The notes below the pieces were generated by a model, which was given only the letters and a program-made list of their open reading frames with translations, did not search any database and was not told where the DNA came from. Source: Cristatella mucedo (Eukaryota > Bryozoa > Phylactolaemata > Cristatellidae). From it: a DNA stretch of 64,000 nucleotides. Shown here piece after piece: positions 41,351 through 52,833 of the stretch. The first letter of the stretch is position 1. The number at the start of each line of letters is the position of its first letter. Position numbers and translations under genes: made by a program. The stretch is taken from assembly GCA_009760855.2 (NCBI GenBank), contig WPIO01000002.1:60001-124000 (forward strand), given 5' to 3'.

Positions 41351-41460
41351 GTAAGAGGTCGCGGCGGCGGCGGGGCCGGCTGGCTGCCTGGCGCCCCGAC
41401 GAGCAGGGCTCTCCTGGCTCTGCAGACGAGCGCTTCGACGGCGATACGTGCCCATACAGC

Positions 41461-41524
41461 TCAGGGTCTAGGCGACGACCAGGGGTCAGCGGTCAGGGTC
41501 TAGACGACGACCAGGGGTCAGCGG
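41461..41524. repeat. 32-bp tandem duplication
   Basis: TCAGGGTCTAGGCGACGACC... is repeated once at 41493 with one difference, just downstream of the V2 donor. Confidence 0.85.
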
Positions 41525-41602
41525 TCAGCAGGCGATACGAAGCGACACCGGCAGAGCTGCGGCGGAGCGTGCTTGTGGGCAGAGATCAAATGCCCCCTCA
41601 AA

Positions 41603-41752
41603 AAAATCCTAGCTGATTTAACAGCCTCTTTTGTATAGCGATAGACGAGCCTTTACGGTGGGCGATAAAGGATCGCCCACGACAGGATTCGAACCCACGA
41701 CCTCGGGGCTGAGGTCATGCAAAGCAACCGCCTTGCCTAGTGAGCCATTAGA
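41603..41752 (-). mobile_element. SINE-A copy with target-site duplication
   Basis: Flanked by an exact 11-bp direct repeat GCCCCCTCAAA (41592-41602 and 41753-41763), which fixes its ends. On the minus strand: head TGGCTCACTAGGCAAGGCGG (A-box-like), perfect B box GGTTCGAATCC, AAAGGCTCGTCTATCGCTAT and tail GTTAAATCAGCTAGGATTTT. Confidence 0.88.
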
Positions 41753-41763
41753 GCCCCCTCAAA

Positions 41764-41978
41764 GAGCCGGGGGCAGAGACCCGGGCCACCCCTATATTGC
41801 ACACGGCAGATGCTGGGACGGGGGTCAGCCTGTTAGAGACATGTGCATAAGGTTTTTTGTTAAGACAAAAAATATTGCCTATCACGTATCGACTAAGGAC
41901 TAGGATTTCTCGCTAGTTTTCACTACTTGTGGGTTTTGACACCCGCTCAAAAATTCTAGCTCCGCTCCTGCTGCGGAG
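41764..41978. repeat. Possible non-autonomous hAT-type element end
   Basis: The minus strand near 41978-41935 reads CAGGAGCGGAGCTAGAATTT then TTGAGCGGGTGT, resembling the CAGGGGCGGA(T/G)CTAG ends common in hAT-type MITEs. The opposite end is not clear. Confidence 0.3.
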
Positions 41979-42080
41979 TAAGTATTTTAGATAGGCAAGC
42001 CGGAGCAAGAGAACGAAGGGACCTAAAAGTGTGAGCGACGGGTCCTCGAAATCGATGCGTTGCTTACTGAGGAATACTTG

Positions 42081-42262
42081 CTACCGGTGAGCCGCGATGG
42101 CTCACTAGGTAAGGTGGTTGCTTTTCACGACCTCGGCCCCGAGGTCGTGGGTTCGAATCCTGTCATGGGCGATCCTTTATTGCCGCTGCAAACGGTGGTG
42201 ATAGCCGTAAAGGCTCTTCTGTCGCTATACAAAAAGAGGCTGTTAAATCAGCTAGTATTTTT
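42081..42262 (+). mobile_element. SINE-A copy
   Basis: The best-preserved plus-strand copy: head CCGGTGAGCCGCGATGGCTC, A-box-like TGGCTCACTAGGTAAGG, perfect B box GGTTCGAATCC, the CAAACGGTGGTGATAGCCG block, GGCTCTTCTGTCGCTATAC and tail AAATCAGCTAGTATTTTTTTT. Opposite in orientation to 41603-41752. Confidence 0.88.
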
Positions 42263-44245
42263 TTTAACGGTCGGAGTGCGTCGGCCCTAAGCCTGGGCGA
42301 CTAAAGAAAGGTCGTGAACTCCGATGGCGGACCCGCGGAGCGTGCGGGCGGGCGGGGATCCGTATTTCCGCTGCGCTGCCGCTGCCGTGAATTTTCGCTC
42401 GCGCGCCCTCAGGCCGTGTCCACGCGTGGCCCCGCTCAGGCTATTTGAGCGCCCATTGCTACCACCGCGTGGCTCGTCTTCGTGCTCTCGGGTAAGGCCA
42501 CGATGACTTGAGATTCCTGTTGCGGGCCAACGCCTACCCGCGTCGCGCGGTGACGGTCACGTGCACGTGCTCGAGTTTCGCTGCTACGCGCGGCGCTCCG
42601 ACGACACGACGGCGACGACGAGAGGGGGGGGACCGAAGAAGCCGTCCGCCGCTAAATGCTGCTCAGAGTGTATACAATCGCTGGAGCGGCGGCGGGGGGG
42701 GGGTGCGATCCACATCGGGCTTCAGCTGCAGTCTTCTATGGCCATAGATCTCGGGGTGGCGGGGCATTAGGATCATTTACGAGGCGAGCCAATTGAGCCG
42801 TCGGAGGCGAGTAGCTGCCAATCGAGAGAGCGCGCGGCGAGCGTCTTGGCCCGACGCTCGCGTGTGGTGCTAGCATTTGACGGCCCGATCGTGGGCTCGA
42901 TTAGTAGCAGGAGCAGCAGCAGGAGGAAGCTCTTTCCGTTCCGTTGCCTGCTGCAAGCACGGCGAAAGTTGCCAAGGAGTCGCAGCTGACCTCCCTACCG
43001 TCTGCGTGTGAGGGTGCAGCGAGCCCATCGACGACCTTTCTTGTGCAAAAGCGGGCAGAAAATCGAGACGCCTATCGAGAAGCGCCAGCAGCTCCAAGCG
43101 ATAGTCGATAGGTCAAGGCGACCCATGCCGACTTCGACAACCCGGTCGCGGCTGCCGTTGCTGCAGCAGCAGAGGAAATCGGGGGTGTTTGCGCGAGGAA
43201 GCCGGGTATACTTTTCCGCGACGACGCGCAGCGATGGCGCGATCGGCGAAGGGCTGACCTTAACCTTACGTGACTCTCCATACCGTGCGAGCGCACGCGA
43301 TAGCGCTGGATTTCAGTTAAGTAACGACAGCCGAGCCTGAGGCCACGATCCTTACCTCGCGGCCGCCAGGAGGCACTGCTTGCTGACGAGTGGGACGGCC
43401 GTGCGAAAGAGTTTCTCCCTATTTATCTCTCTCGCTACACAGTCAGAGCTATAAGGTTATCTAAGTGAGTTTCTGACACCACTGGTTGGTAACCTCCAGG
43501 GTGAGGGTAGGAAATCGGTTGCAACGAACGAATGTTAATTAGTCGTGAAGCATCAGACTTGTACTTTGACACTTGGCGCCATTCTTCATAATGGGGAGAG
43601 TTAGAAACTTAATTAAGTAAACTCAGATATGAATTTAGAAACAATTTAAAAAAATAGCTACCCGCTAAAATAGGTTCAGACGCCGTCAAATGCTACGAGA
43701 GTCAATCGCAATATGTGTGAAAACCGTGCGAAGCACGCACTTCGTTAGACACCACCGCTGTATGTGCGACAGTGGCAGCGGGGTACGCGTCAGCGGGGTA
43801 CCCGCGAAATAATCGCTGGCGCCGCTGCGATGTCTCAAGAGCATTTTTGTTCCGACAAAAGACTGTCCGAAAAACTCAGCAATATCAGGGTCAAGCGAAG
43901 CACCGCCATTGCCCGACGACAAGACTGAGAGATCATTCTGCGACAGGCGTCCTAGGCAAGGATGACGTCAAAGAAAATGACGCGTGGTAGCGGCGCTCTC
44001 GGAGGGCCGCTTAACATAGTTTTGGTTATAGATTCAAAGCGAGGGAGTGTGAGTTCAGCCACAAGCTATCGGCTCTCGAAATGGCTGATCGAGCTGCGCG
44101 TCGCTTCTGCGACGAGGACGTCGCATCCGGGTCTTGTGATCCAAGCGCGGTTGCATTTTCGAACTTCGGATGGGCAAATTGGGTTCTTACCCGCGCATTA
44201 CTCTCGCTGCTGCGCAGAGAACAGATGCCTATCCTCCTTCCAAAC
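42263..44245. other. V2-V3 interval, no further exon recognised
   Basis: CpG-rich from 42320 to 43340. An ATG in good context at 42324 opens a 60-codon frame (MADPRSVRAGGDP) and a GTAAGG donor-like site lies near 42491, but nothing identifies it as a gene. A second TGACGTCA lies at 43963. Confidence 0.35.
43963..43970 (+). promoter_or_regulatory. Additional CRE upstream of V3
   Basis: Perfect TGACGTCA 285 bp upstream of the V3 composite box, without the GRATAAT-type neighbour. It may be a second CREB/CREM-type site for V3 or chance. Confidence 0.35.
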
Positions 44246-44263
44246 GAATAATAAGTGACGTCA
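44246..44263 (+). promoter_or_regulatory. V3 promoter box with CRE
   Basis: GAATAATAAG followed by TGACGTCA (44256-44263), 75 bp before the V3 ATG. Confidence 0.75.
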
Positions 44264-44338
44264 GCCGGCGGATCCAAACGGAGAGCGGCGACATACCCGT
44301 ACGGATGGGCTGACAGCTAGCGATCGCGGCAGCCATCC

Positions 44339-44756
44339 ATGGCAGCAGGCTCCACGGTCGAAACGCAGCATCGCCTTTCCGCCGATGAACTGCGAAAAGG
44401 CGACGCGAGCGCTCCTGGCGACAAGAAGAAAACCGTGCTCGAGGCTTTCGGGTATCAGGTGCAGCAAACGCTGGGCCACGGCTCTTACGCGTCGGTCAAG
44501 GCGGCCTACTCTAGCACGATGAAGAAAATGGTGGCCGTAAAGATCATCAAAAAGAACCAGGCACCGAAGGACTACCTGGAGAAGTTTCTACCCAGAGAGA
44601 TAAGCCTGATCAAGCTGCTCGACCATCCCAATCTCGTGCTCTTCCTCCAGTCGATCGAGACGACGAACCGGATGTACCTGATCATGGAGGTCGCCGAAGG
44701 CGGCGACCTGCTGGGCGTGATGAACAAGTGCCAGTACGTCAAGGAGCCTCAAGCCG
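44339..44756 (+). CDS. TSSK: TSSK-like kinase, variable first exon V3 (N-lobe)
   Basis: 139 codons plus one base. A polar 44-residue lead (MAAGSTVETQ...) is followed by VLEAFGYQVQQ and glycine loop LGHGSYASVK (45-54), VAVK with Lys68, FLPREI with Glu87, and hinge YLIMEVAEGGDLL (Met gatekeeper). His replaces the usual Ser or Lys between the two loop glycines. Start ATG at 44339 is preceded by CCATCC; donor G/GTGAGA, phase 1. If joined to the shared exons it gives a 308-residue kinase. As with the other V exons, no acceptor is needed at its 5' side: it carries its own ATG and an upstream CRE box. It is closest to V1 (LQSIETTNxMYL, KIIKK). Confidence 0.9.
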
Positions 44757-45842
44757 GTGAGACGGGGGCGGGGCTGGCCGTCGCGAACGCATAACGCTAA
44801 CTGCGCGGGACGCTCTGGCGCGTCTCGCTGCGTCGACGCAGGGACGCCCGTCGGGTCGGATGCCACAGGAGCAGAGCGAACCGGCGGGCTCGGGGTCACG
44901 ATGATGAGACGCGGTTAAAAGCCGGTCAGAAAATGCAGCCAGGAAATTTCCCTCGCCGCCGCCTTCCAGGTCCCTGCGACCCCAGGGCGGTGGCTATATA
45001 ATTGTGAGGCGGCGGAGCCTTCTGGCGGCGGCCTTGGCTCAGGGCACTTAAGCTGCCGCGGGCCTAATGGACTTTTGCGGGCCAGTGCGTACGAATTGCT
45101 CTGCATCGCTGCCGCCGACCGCGCTAGAAACGAAAGGGGGCACGACGCGCGGCCTCATTCGCACTCGAGGACGCATTTCGCAAGGCCTTCTGCATTGATT
45201 TATCGAGTCGGTCCGAGTTTTTTATCACTTGAATATCTAAGCCTCCAGCTTAGCGTCTCCGGGCATGTAAAAAAAATCTGGAATGCTCTCGAGCAGGCAA
45301 AGCCTTTTCGGTGGTACAAAAACAAAACAAATGCTGCGCTCGGCAGACGAGCTGCGGAGGGGTTGCTCGCCGAGCATCCGCTCACCGTGCGTCGTGCATT
45401 GGAATCTTTAGCATGGCCGTCGGAAGCTCGCGCCCTGCGCCGGCGTAGTAACCGATCGTAGTAATCAATCGCACCGCTCTCGCTCTGCGGCAGGAGCTGC
45501 AGGTGACCAATCGCATCGCTCTAAGATCCCAAATTGTGAAACTCGTGGCCAGCACATTGGCGCCGAGGAGGCGTCACCACCCATAACGGATGTGAGGGCC
45601 GTTCTTCATTAAAAAAAAACCCGACGATTCCATTTTAACAGAAAATTGAATATCAAAGTCTTGCTTCTTCGCACGCCCTTCTCTTTAGCGTTATCCGAGG
45701 CAAGAAACGCGGGCTGACTGCGGTCGGATGACAATTTGTCAATTAAAGAAGAAAGTCTTGAGGTTAAGCCCACAGTGGCTTTTGGAAATAGATATTCCTA
45801 GCTAAATGATCCACCAATTAAGGTATTTTTCTCTTCTGTGAT

Positions 45843-45887
<45 letters not shown>

Positions 45888-46609
45888 CTCTCTGTATGTT
45901 TTTCCTGCTCTCTATCTTGCTCTCTCGTTTCGCCCTGCTGACTTACCTCATAAACTAGAGCAAGAGCGAGATGACGCGAAGCGAGGGTCTCATTGCATTG
46001 GCTGAACAGTAAGCAGGAAGCGTCGCGCCTCCTGCCCCGCGTAGGGAAGCGAATAGGCCGAGCCCCGGTCGGAATTGAGGTAAGCACCATTTCAGTGCCA
46101 AGCCAGCGCCCCCGTATACATTATCTCACCATAAGGCGGCCGGTAATCTCATCGCGTGATAGAGAGGAAGGAGGCGCGGCGACTAGTCGCTCGAGCTCGA
46201 TTGTGCGACATCGAGGCTTGGGTACTGACCAAGCTGCGCAGGCTCGCGATTAGTCCAGACTAGCATCTTAACCCGACGGCTGTATTTCATGTGGACGGCT
46301 GAATTCTTAGGGACTGGCCAATTATGCACTCAAAATGACAAAATTTACAAGTGAGATCAGTCGGACGATAGCAGCCGGCAGGCAAAATTCCCATGACCTT
46401 GACCCAAGATTCAAATGATCATAGTTGCCAACTTCTGTCGGCTGACTTAACGAAGAATCAGAGAAGGCCGCCTCAGACAGAGACCAATACCATGGACCAA
46501 TTCTTCAGAACCACGTGGCGTCGATGTTGGTCGCTGCCGAGACAGTTCACTCTTGTGTGCAAACCAGTGACCAGATTAGAAAGACTCCTTCGCACTATTG
46601 AGTCGTTAT
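44757..46609. other. V3-V4 interval, no gene recognised
   Basis: Contains a TC microsatellite (45846-45896). A 128-codon frame at 45075-45461 lacks motifs and an ATG start. No extra kinase N-lobe or C-lobe sequence was seen. Confidence 0.4.
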
Positions 46610-46845
46610 CATTTATATAGCCTCATTGGCTTCGAGGTCGCCCTGCGGCCATGCGACGGGCACCCCAGAGGCGCCATTCGAACTGCCGCTCCGGCCAAGT
46701 GCCTCGTAGCGGCAGTCCTGCATCGTGTCCGTCTGTCAATGTCTGCCCTGTCAATACACCGGCGCAAGGTTCTGACACCGGCAGGCTTCGAACCGAAGAC
46801 CTCAGCGTCCAGACTCTACAGCGCTCGCACCTCATCGCACCGGAA
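46610..46845 (-). mobile_element. tRNA-derived SINE, third family
   Basis: The minus strand carries GTGCGAGCGCTGTAGAGT followed by a perfect B box GGTTCGAAGCC, then about 170 bp ending ATGAGGCTATATAAATGATAA. It differs from SINE-A and SINE-B; only one copy was noticed. Confidence 0.45.
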
Positions 46846-47049
46846 GGGCTCACGCCGCACCCTCTCGGACGAGGGACGTTCGGGCGCGTGAGCGGTCCAG
46901 TCTGGGGCCTCGGTTCCTCAGCTGCGTCGGCCGTCTACCAGAGCGGCGCGCGGCCCGATCGCCGCCGCCGCAGCCGCCGCAGCATCGCGCCGCTCCCGAC
47001 GCCGGCGCCCGTGCGGCAGTACACTCACCCAAACAATTCGCTTCGTCGG

Positions 47050-47067
47050 GAATAATTCGTGACGTCA
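47050..47067 (+). promoter_or_regulatory. V4 promoter box with CRE
   Basis: GAATAATTCG followed by TGACGTCA (47060-47067), 74 bp before the V4 ATG. A related AAACAATTCG block lies just upstream. Confidence 0.75.
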
Positions 47068-47141
47068 CGGACGACTCCTTTGCTGGCTCGCATGGTCTCT
47101 CGCCGCGAGCGCCAGCGAATCTCGTCGGTCGCTGCCTGTCG

Positions 47142-47598
47142 ATGGCGGACGATGGTCACGACGTGGATGGCGGCGGCGGCGGCCGGACCGACGCAGCGCC
47201 AGCGGAGAAAGACGCAGGCGGCGGCGCGAAGGGCGCCTTCGCCGTGGAGCCGCCGAGCGGCGCCGAGGCGAAGCCGGTGCTGGAGAGATTCGGCTACGTC
47301 GTCAAGCAGACGCTCGGCTCGGGATCGTACGCCGTCGTCAAGCTGGCGCTCGACACCAGCACGGACGAAATGGTGGCCGTGAAGATTATACAGAAAAAGA
47401 AGGCGCCCTCGTCGTACATCAAGAAGTTCTTGCCTCGCGAGCTGGCCATCATCCGAATGCTCAAGCATCCCAACATGGTGTGCTTCCGGAAGTCGATCGA
47501 GACTGAGAACCGCATGTACCTCGTAATGGAGCTGGCCAGCGGCGGCGACCTGCTCAACTTGGTCAACAAGGAAAAGTACGTCCAGGAGCGCCAAGCCG
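47142..47598 (+). CDS. TSSK: TSSK-like kinase, variable first exon V4 (N-lobe)
   Basis: 152 codons plus one base, the longest V exon because of a 45-residue Gly/Ala/Asp-rich lead. Then VLERFGYVVKQ, glycine loop LGSGSYAVVK (58-67), VAVK with Lys81, FLPREL with Glu100, and hinge YLVMELASGGDLL. The start is ATG at 47142 (tcgATGGcgg). Donor G/GTGAGG, phase 1. Joined to the shared exons it gives about 321 residues. The linker before the splice is KYVQERQA, equivalent to KYVKEPQA in V2 and V3. The antisense frame of similar length is a shadow. Confidence 0.9.
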
Positions 47599-49062
47599 GT
47601 GAGGCCCCGCCCCCTCGGCTCCGTGCCCTTCCAACCTGCCGTCGCCACCGCCGCTCCCGTCGCCGCTGCTCTAGTGCACGGTGGCGGCGGCGGCGGCGAG
47701 CAGGTTGAGACCAAGTTGAGCTCTGACCCGACGGAGCTCTCGTCGCCGTTCCATCGTCTCTTCCGGTCGTTCTCCTGCAGCTCAGCTGCGAGTGCGCGCA
47801 GAGACCGAGCGGGGCGGCGCAGGCGCGATTGGCTCCTCCGGAGGACGTGCGAACGATCGAGCGCGTCCCGGGTTGCGTGGCGGCGGGCCTGGGAGCGAAC
47901 TAGGTGGGGAAATCGCGGCTCGACCGACTGTGGGCCGGCATCCTGCGCGCGTGCATGCTATTCAGTTCGATGGGCACTCCGCCTCCTTCCCGGTCCAGCA
48001 GTGATCCAGCGGTCGCCGCTTTACGCCTGCTACGCGCGCGAGGGTGCGCCCCGATTCATCGCTCGTTGCGTCTCCGCGTCGACTTGTTGTCGGACGTAAA
48101 TGCGTAGATCTGTTTGCGGCATTTTTTGCGCATGCGCCAGCCTAGCATGGCGGCTGCTGGTGGCGATACAACGAGGAGAAGCTTGATTCCTTTCTTTGAT
48201 CCGTAGCGCTTGCGCTTTGCCCTACCTTACCGCTAGAGGCGAGCAACTGCGAGCGTGACCCGACCGCGCTCGCAGCGCCTCGACGGGGCTATTTTGTGAC
48301 AAGCTACCGGGCGCATCGTCCAATCGGTGGTTCCGAATGGGGCGGCTGTCTGCTGCGGCGGCGACCGGCCTACGGGTTCGCTACGGGTCCGGCCGGTACA
48401 GTGCACGAATGGCTTCTATGCGCCACTCGAGGTCAGTCTCGCAGCCGAGGCTCCATTTAAATTCAAGCGACAAGGGCTCATACCTGCCAAGGTCAGAGGC
48501 GATGAATTGTAGACTCAGAACGTAGCGACAGTGACAGTATGTCGATGTATGCCGGGCATTATGAAGCCGCTACCCCGAAGTTACTCGGGGACGTACCCTC
48601 GGATCTCGCACCGGCTGAGGACACCAACAGCGAGAATTGCTGCATTTCCATCACCCGAGTATCCGCTACGCAAACTCCGTAGCAGACGGCGAGGATCGAC
48701 TACAAAGTAGAAGACGCGTCTACGCGAGTGTGACTGCCAACATCGACGCAAGCAAAAAAATGTTCGGAGATGAGAAACAGCAGCGAGGGATGCAGGAGCT
48801 CAGACGAGTAATGTGCGGCGTATGTGCGCTCACGCACACGCGCGCGCGAGTCTGCTGCACTGGCGTACGGATATCCAGGAGTTGGCCGGTAGATCGATGA
48901 GGGTGTGCACGGAGCGCAGTCGCTCCGCGACGTACAGCGAGGAGCCCGCGCGAAGTGCGCAGTCCGGAAGGCGAGGAGCCGTCGGTGAAACGTCCGCCAG
49001 CTGCAACGATTTCGATCCCTGAATGACAGGCGGCCGCCGCTACGAATATTGAATGACAAGGA

Positions 49063-49099
<37 letters not shown>

Positions 49100-50323
49100 G
49101 GGAAGTCACTTCGCCAGAGCGTGAAGTGGTGAACAGCCCGCCTCGACCCGCAGCTTTACACTGCAGGTCGAGCGGCGGCGACTGCCGCCAGCAACTGACT
49201 CGCTCCCGTCCCGGACGTGGAGGCGCTGCGGCCTTGTGCGCCCAGATGCAGCGGCCAACCGGGGTGTCGGAGTAGCCTCTTCAGCTAGACGGCGGACGCC
49301 AAGTACGCAAGACTGCAGGCGCAGGCGCCGTTGCAGCGGTTGGGCCGAATGCTGCTGCATGCTTGCCTGCAACGCCTGCACGCGAGTGATCGGAGACGAC
49401 AGTGGTCGGGACCAGGCCGTGGACCGTGGACCTGAGAAAAACCAGGGAAAGTCTGGGAAAAGCAGGGGCCTTCGATGCCAAGGATCCCCCTCCCCTCCGC
49501 GCACCGGTCGGCCCGCGAGGTAATCGTCGGACCGCGTGGGTGACAAAAAAAATTACGGCAAGCGCTCTGCGAAGCCAAATCTCGGCTCTAAAAGAGGGCA
49601 TGCAATTTTATACAATTCCTCGCTGCAGCACGACTCGGCGCGCTAGATTGTGGAAAGCGCACGTCGATTGATTACTTGCGCGGATTTAGCCCCAGCATCA
49701 ATTTAACTTCTCAACAGTACACGATAAGATAACCCGGCTTATCCCCCGCGCCAAATTGTCCTGCGACGAATTGTCCTAGAACCCATTAGGCGGACGTTCG
49801 GAGCTCAGTTGCATTCACACGTGCGACGTTGCGCGTCGTCAAGCTGGCAGTCTCTACGTTTCCCGTTATTCCGTGCAAAGAAATTTTAGTTGCGAGGAGT
49901 TCGGTTTAATTCAGCGATCGTTGAATATGAAAAGCGTCCTCCTCGTGCTCTCCTCGTCGTAATGAATGACTGCAACTTGACATCAGAACAACGAATCTAA
50001 TCTTTCGTAAAATTGTAAAACCATTTTCTTGTCGCCGAAGCAGCAATTGTAAAGCAATCGAGAACTTCTTGAATGGCGCCCACTTATCCGAGTTGTAGAC
50101 TCTGCTGTCGCCCCTTCCGTTTTCGTTAGCAGCTGCCCTTTTTAGCTCCCGCGGGCTTTGGATTCTGGACATACAAAAACGGGACTAAACTCGTCATCAT
50201 TTATCAGTAAGGCCCCTCCCTTGCTTTACCCTTTCGCCGCCTCTCTTGTCGCCCACCGAAACTAGCGGTGCCACAGCCGCTGGCACCTACGCACGTCTTC
50301 TCACGCCTGAAGCCGGAACGGCG
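47599..50323. other. V4-V5 interval, CpG-rich, no gene recognised
   Basis: Long overlapping frames on both strands between 47600 and 49600 reflect high GC. A (CCG)n run lies at 49066-49097. No kinase remnants were seen. Confidence 0.4.
49066..49097. repeat. CCG trinucleotide run
   Basis: About ten GCC/CCG units. Confidence 0.95.
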
Positions 50324-50341
50324 AAACAATTCGTGACGTCA
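50324..50341 (+). promoter_or_regulatory. V5 promoter box with CRE
   Basis: AAACAATTCG followed by TGACGTCA (50334-50341), 87 bp before the V5 ATG. Confidence 0.75.
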
Positions 50342-50428
50342 GCTCTGAGATCGCTTCAGCCATGTTGGACGCATAGCCTGAATCCGAATGGCTGAAACTG
50401 CGGACCGAATTTGAGCTCGCGGCTCGCA

Positions 50429-50861
50429 ATGGCGCCCAAAGGGGCGGCGGTTAAGGACGGACCGCAGGACGGGAGTCAGACCGGAAGCCAGACGAACGTA
50501 GCGGCGGCGAGCAAGCGGGAAGAGCACGCGCCGCAGAACATTCTCGAGTCGTACGGCTACGAGGCGAAGCACACGCTCGCCAGCGGCTCCTACGCGGTAG
50601 TCAAGGAGGGCTACTCGGCGTCCAAGCAGTGCAAGGTCGCCATCAAGATTGTGCAAAAGAAGAAGGCGCCGAAGGACTATATCGACAAGTTCCTGCCGCG
50701 CGAGATCAAGATAATCAAGGACCTGCACCATCCGCACATGGTGTGCTTTAAGGAGCTCATAGAGACGAGCAACCGCGTGTACATCATCATGGAGCTGGCC
50801 GAGCGCGGAGACCTCCTGGACGTGATGAATCGCCGCAAGTACGTCGACGAAGCCCAGTCCG
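50429..50861 (+). CDS. TSSK: TSSK-like kinase, variable first exon V5 (N-lobe)
   Basis: 144 codons plus one base. The lead is 40-odd polar residues (MAPKGAAVKDGPQ...), then LESYGYEAKHT and an altered glycine loop LASGSYAVVK (50-59) in which Ala51 replaces the first glycine. KVAIKIVQKKK has catalytic Lys73, FLPREI has Glu92, and the hinge is YIIMELAERGDLL. Start ATG at 50429 (cgcaATGGcg); an upstream TTG in frame is not needed. Donor G/GTAAGG, phase 1, 1,972 bp before the first shared exon, the nearest of the five. Predicted spliced product 313 residues. Closest to V2. The glycine change could weaken ATP binding, but the catalytic Lys and Glu are present. Confidence 0.9.
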
Positions 50862-51061
50862 GTAAGGCGGCAGCGGCGGCGGTTCGCTGCTTCACGCCCA
50901 CGTCGCCGAGCCTCGGAAAGCCAGACCGAATAGAGGACGTCTGCTCTGCCGTCACCGCTAGCCGACAGCCAGTTTGACGTCGCGCCTAGTCGACGAGTAC
51001 TGTAGAAGTCGGCGGGTCTGCGGCGGCCGTGAGCACGTATCCTTCTCGATAACGCCGACTA

Positions 51062-51073
51062 CCGCTCTCCCTC

Positions 51074-51109
<36 letters not shown>

Positions 51110-51112
51110 CCA
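51062..51112. repeat. TC microsatellite
   Basis: CTCT-rich run with a few CCC interruptions in the V5-C1 intron. Confidence 0.9.
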
Positions 51113-51637
51113 CTATCACTCACTCTCACTCACCCTCACTCACTCACACGCTCACACAGGCTTTCTTGCCACGACCTGATCTCGAGCGGGCTGCACTAGG
51201 CAAACACTCGGCCCTGCCGTGCGGTTGCACTTGGCAAAGGCGTTTCCGGAAGCCACGCTCGCATTTCGCAATAAAGCGGAGAAACCCGTACCGTCGTTCT
51301 CTCCGTCTGCGGTTGCCACCTGTAAACTGCCACAATTATTCTTACTTGTTGTACTGCTGGTGTTGCGGGTCGGTGCCGCAGCGCCGGCACTAACGTCGGT
51401 GCTCACAGTGAAAAGCGTATACGATCTGGGTGTCGGTCCAAATGTGCGACTGGTATGACCCCAACCCTTGCGCTCGGGGTTCAAAGGCCGTAAGTTTATG
51501 TAACTTTATGATGGTGGAATGCAGTGCCGTTGTTTCAAGCGCCGCGGCATACCTAGGGATTGCCTGACGCTACTGTCAATGCCGCTCCGCGTTCTCTCAC
51601 TTCCATTTGGTATCTAGGTAGAAGTAAAGCCATTGCA

Positions 51638-51704
<67 letters not shown>

Positions 51705-51758
51705 GATTGCACTTCATTTATATATGTGTGTGTGTGTTTGTGTCTGTGTGTGTGTGTA

Positions 51759-51803
<45 letters not shown>
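51638..51803. repeat. TA run followed by TG run
   Basis: TA alternation (51638-51701), a short unique piece, then TG alternation with TTTGTG interruptions (51722-51803). Confidence 0.95.
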
Positions 51804-51806
<3 letters not shown>

Positions 51807-52833
51807 ATGTGCAAGCCTTCTTACCCTCCGGTTCAAGTTGGACTGACTTTGCGAATGCTCTCTAGCAATATATAACGTGCCTCACGATGTACTTGTCAAT
51901 ACACTTTGCTGGAATGGAGACTCATTGAAGCTCGAACCTAAGATGCCCTCATCACGTGGAGCAAAGATCGTCTACTGGCTGATGTTTCGGCTGCAGCCGC
52001 GCGAGCCCCTTCTGTGCGCTATAATGCGATCTCAAGGCGGGAAGCGGGGTGGGGGAAGTATCGCTATGGTGGCTTAAGCTGACCATTTTGTCTTACGGCA
52101 AATAATCAGCAAGGAAAGGTGGCACGAAGCGTAACGACGATAAGGGCATCGAGCAGAACTTTTTCAGATACACTGCACTGTGGTGGCAATCGAGCAAGTG
52201 GTACGACGGAGTCTACTCTTCATGTAAACCAAGTGCTGCGGCAGACATGTGTTTTGTGCATTCTTTTCCTTCAGCCGAATCATAAGAGTTTCGATACTGA
52301 TAAGGCCACTACACAATTAAAAGTCCTTTCATAAACGTGGAGTTAAGCTCAGCACAAAAAAGGCGACCCAGTCGTTCCACGCCAAATGCAAACGGGTTCA
52401 ACTACTAGCGTTCACTCTACTTTAAAAACCGTCATCGTTGCTATTGAGTCCGCCCGTTTCGAGTGGTCACGTGTGCCCTTCGCGAGCTCCTCTGTCCTGA
52501 GCAAGCATTGATGAGCTACTCACAGTGAGAACATTTAAAAAAAATGCAAGGCATGTGAGCCTCGGTTGCTCCAGACTCGTGCGACTCGTGCAGAAAAGAG
52601 CGAGGCTCAAATCCTAGTAACGAGCCCACGCTTTGCTAACGCCGCCCGCGGCACGTCCGACGCCGGCACGTACAACTGCAAAGCGTAATCCAGTGTTCGC
52701 ACCAAGCTGGTAAATTCTCAATGGCGACCAACAGCAGGGCTAAGGTTTGGAGGACCTAGACTCCTTAGATATTCAGGTCCAGGTGCTCGGCGCCAGAAGT
52801 GAGCGGCTGCAAATGATGCGGCGACATTTGTAG
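51804..52833. other. 3' part of the V5-C1 intron
   Basis: Nothing recognised. The acceptor GACATTTGTAG ends at 52833. Confidence 0.5.

Noticed and set aside
42081-42170. tRNA gene candidates with perfect B boxes (also at 41690, 46800, 23010)
   Set aside because: The tRNA-like part continues into SINE bodies repeated elsewhere, or no acceptor and T stems can be paired. They are treated as SINE heads or relics.
42324-42506. ATG in good context with a nearby GTAAGG donor
   Set aside because: No second exon, domain or promoter box of the V type; likely a chance frame in GC-rich DNA.
45075-45461. 128-codon frame between V3 and V4, considered as a degenerate extra V exon
   Set aside because: It has no glycine loop, VAVK or FLPREI remnants and no ATG at its start.
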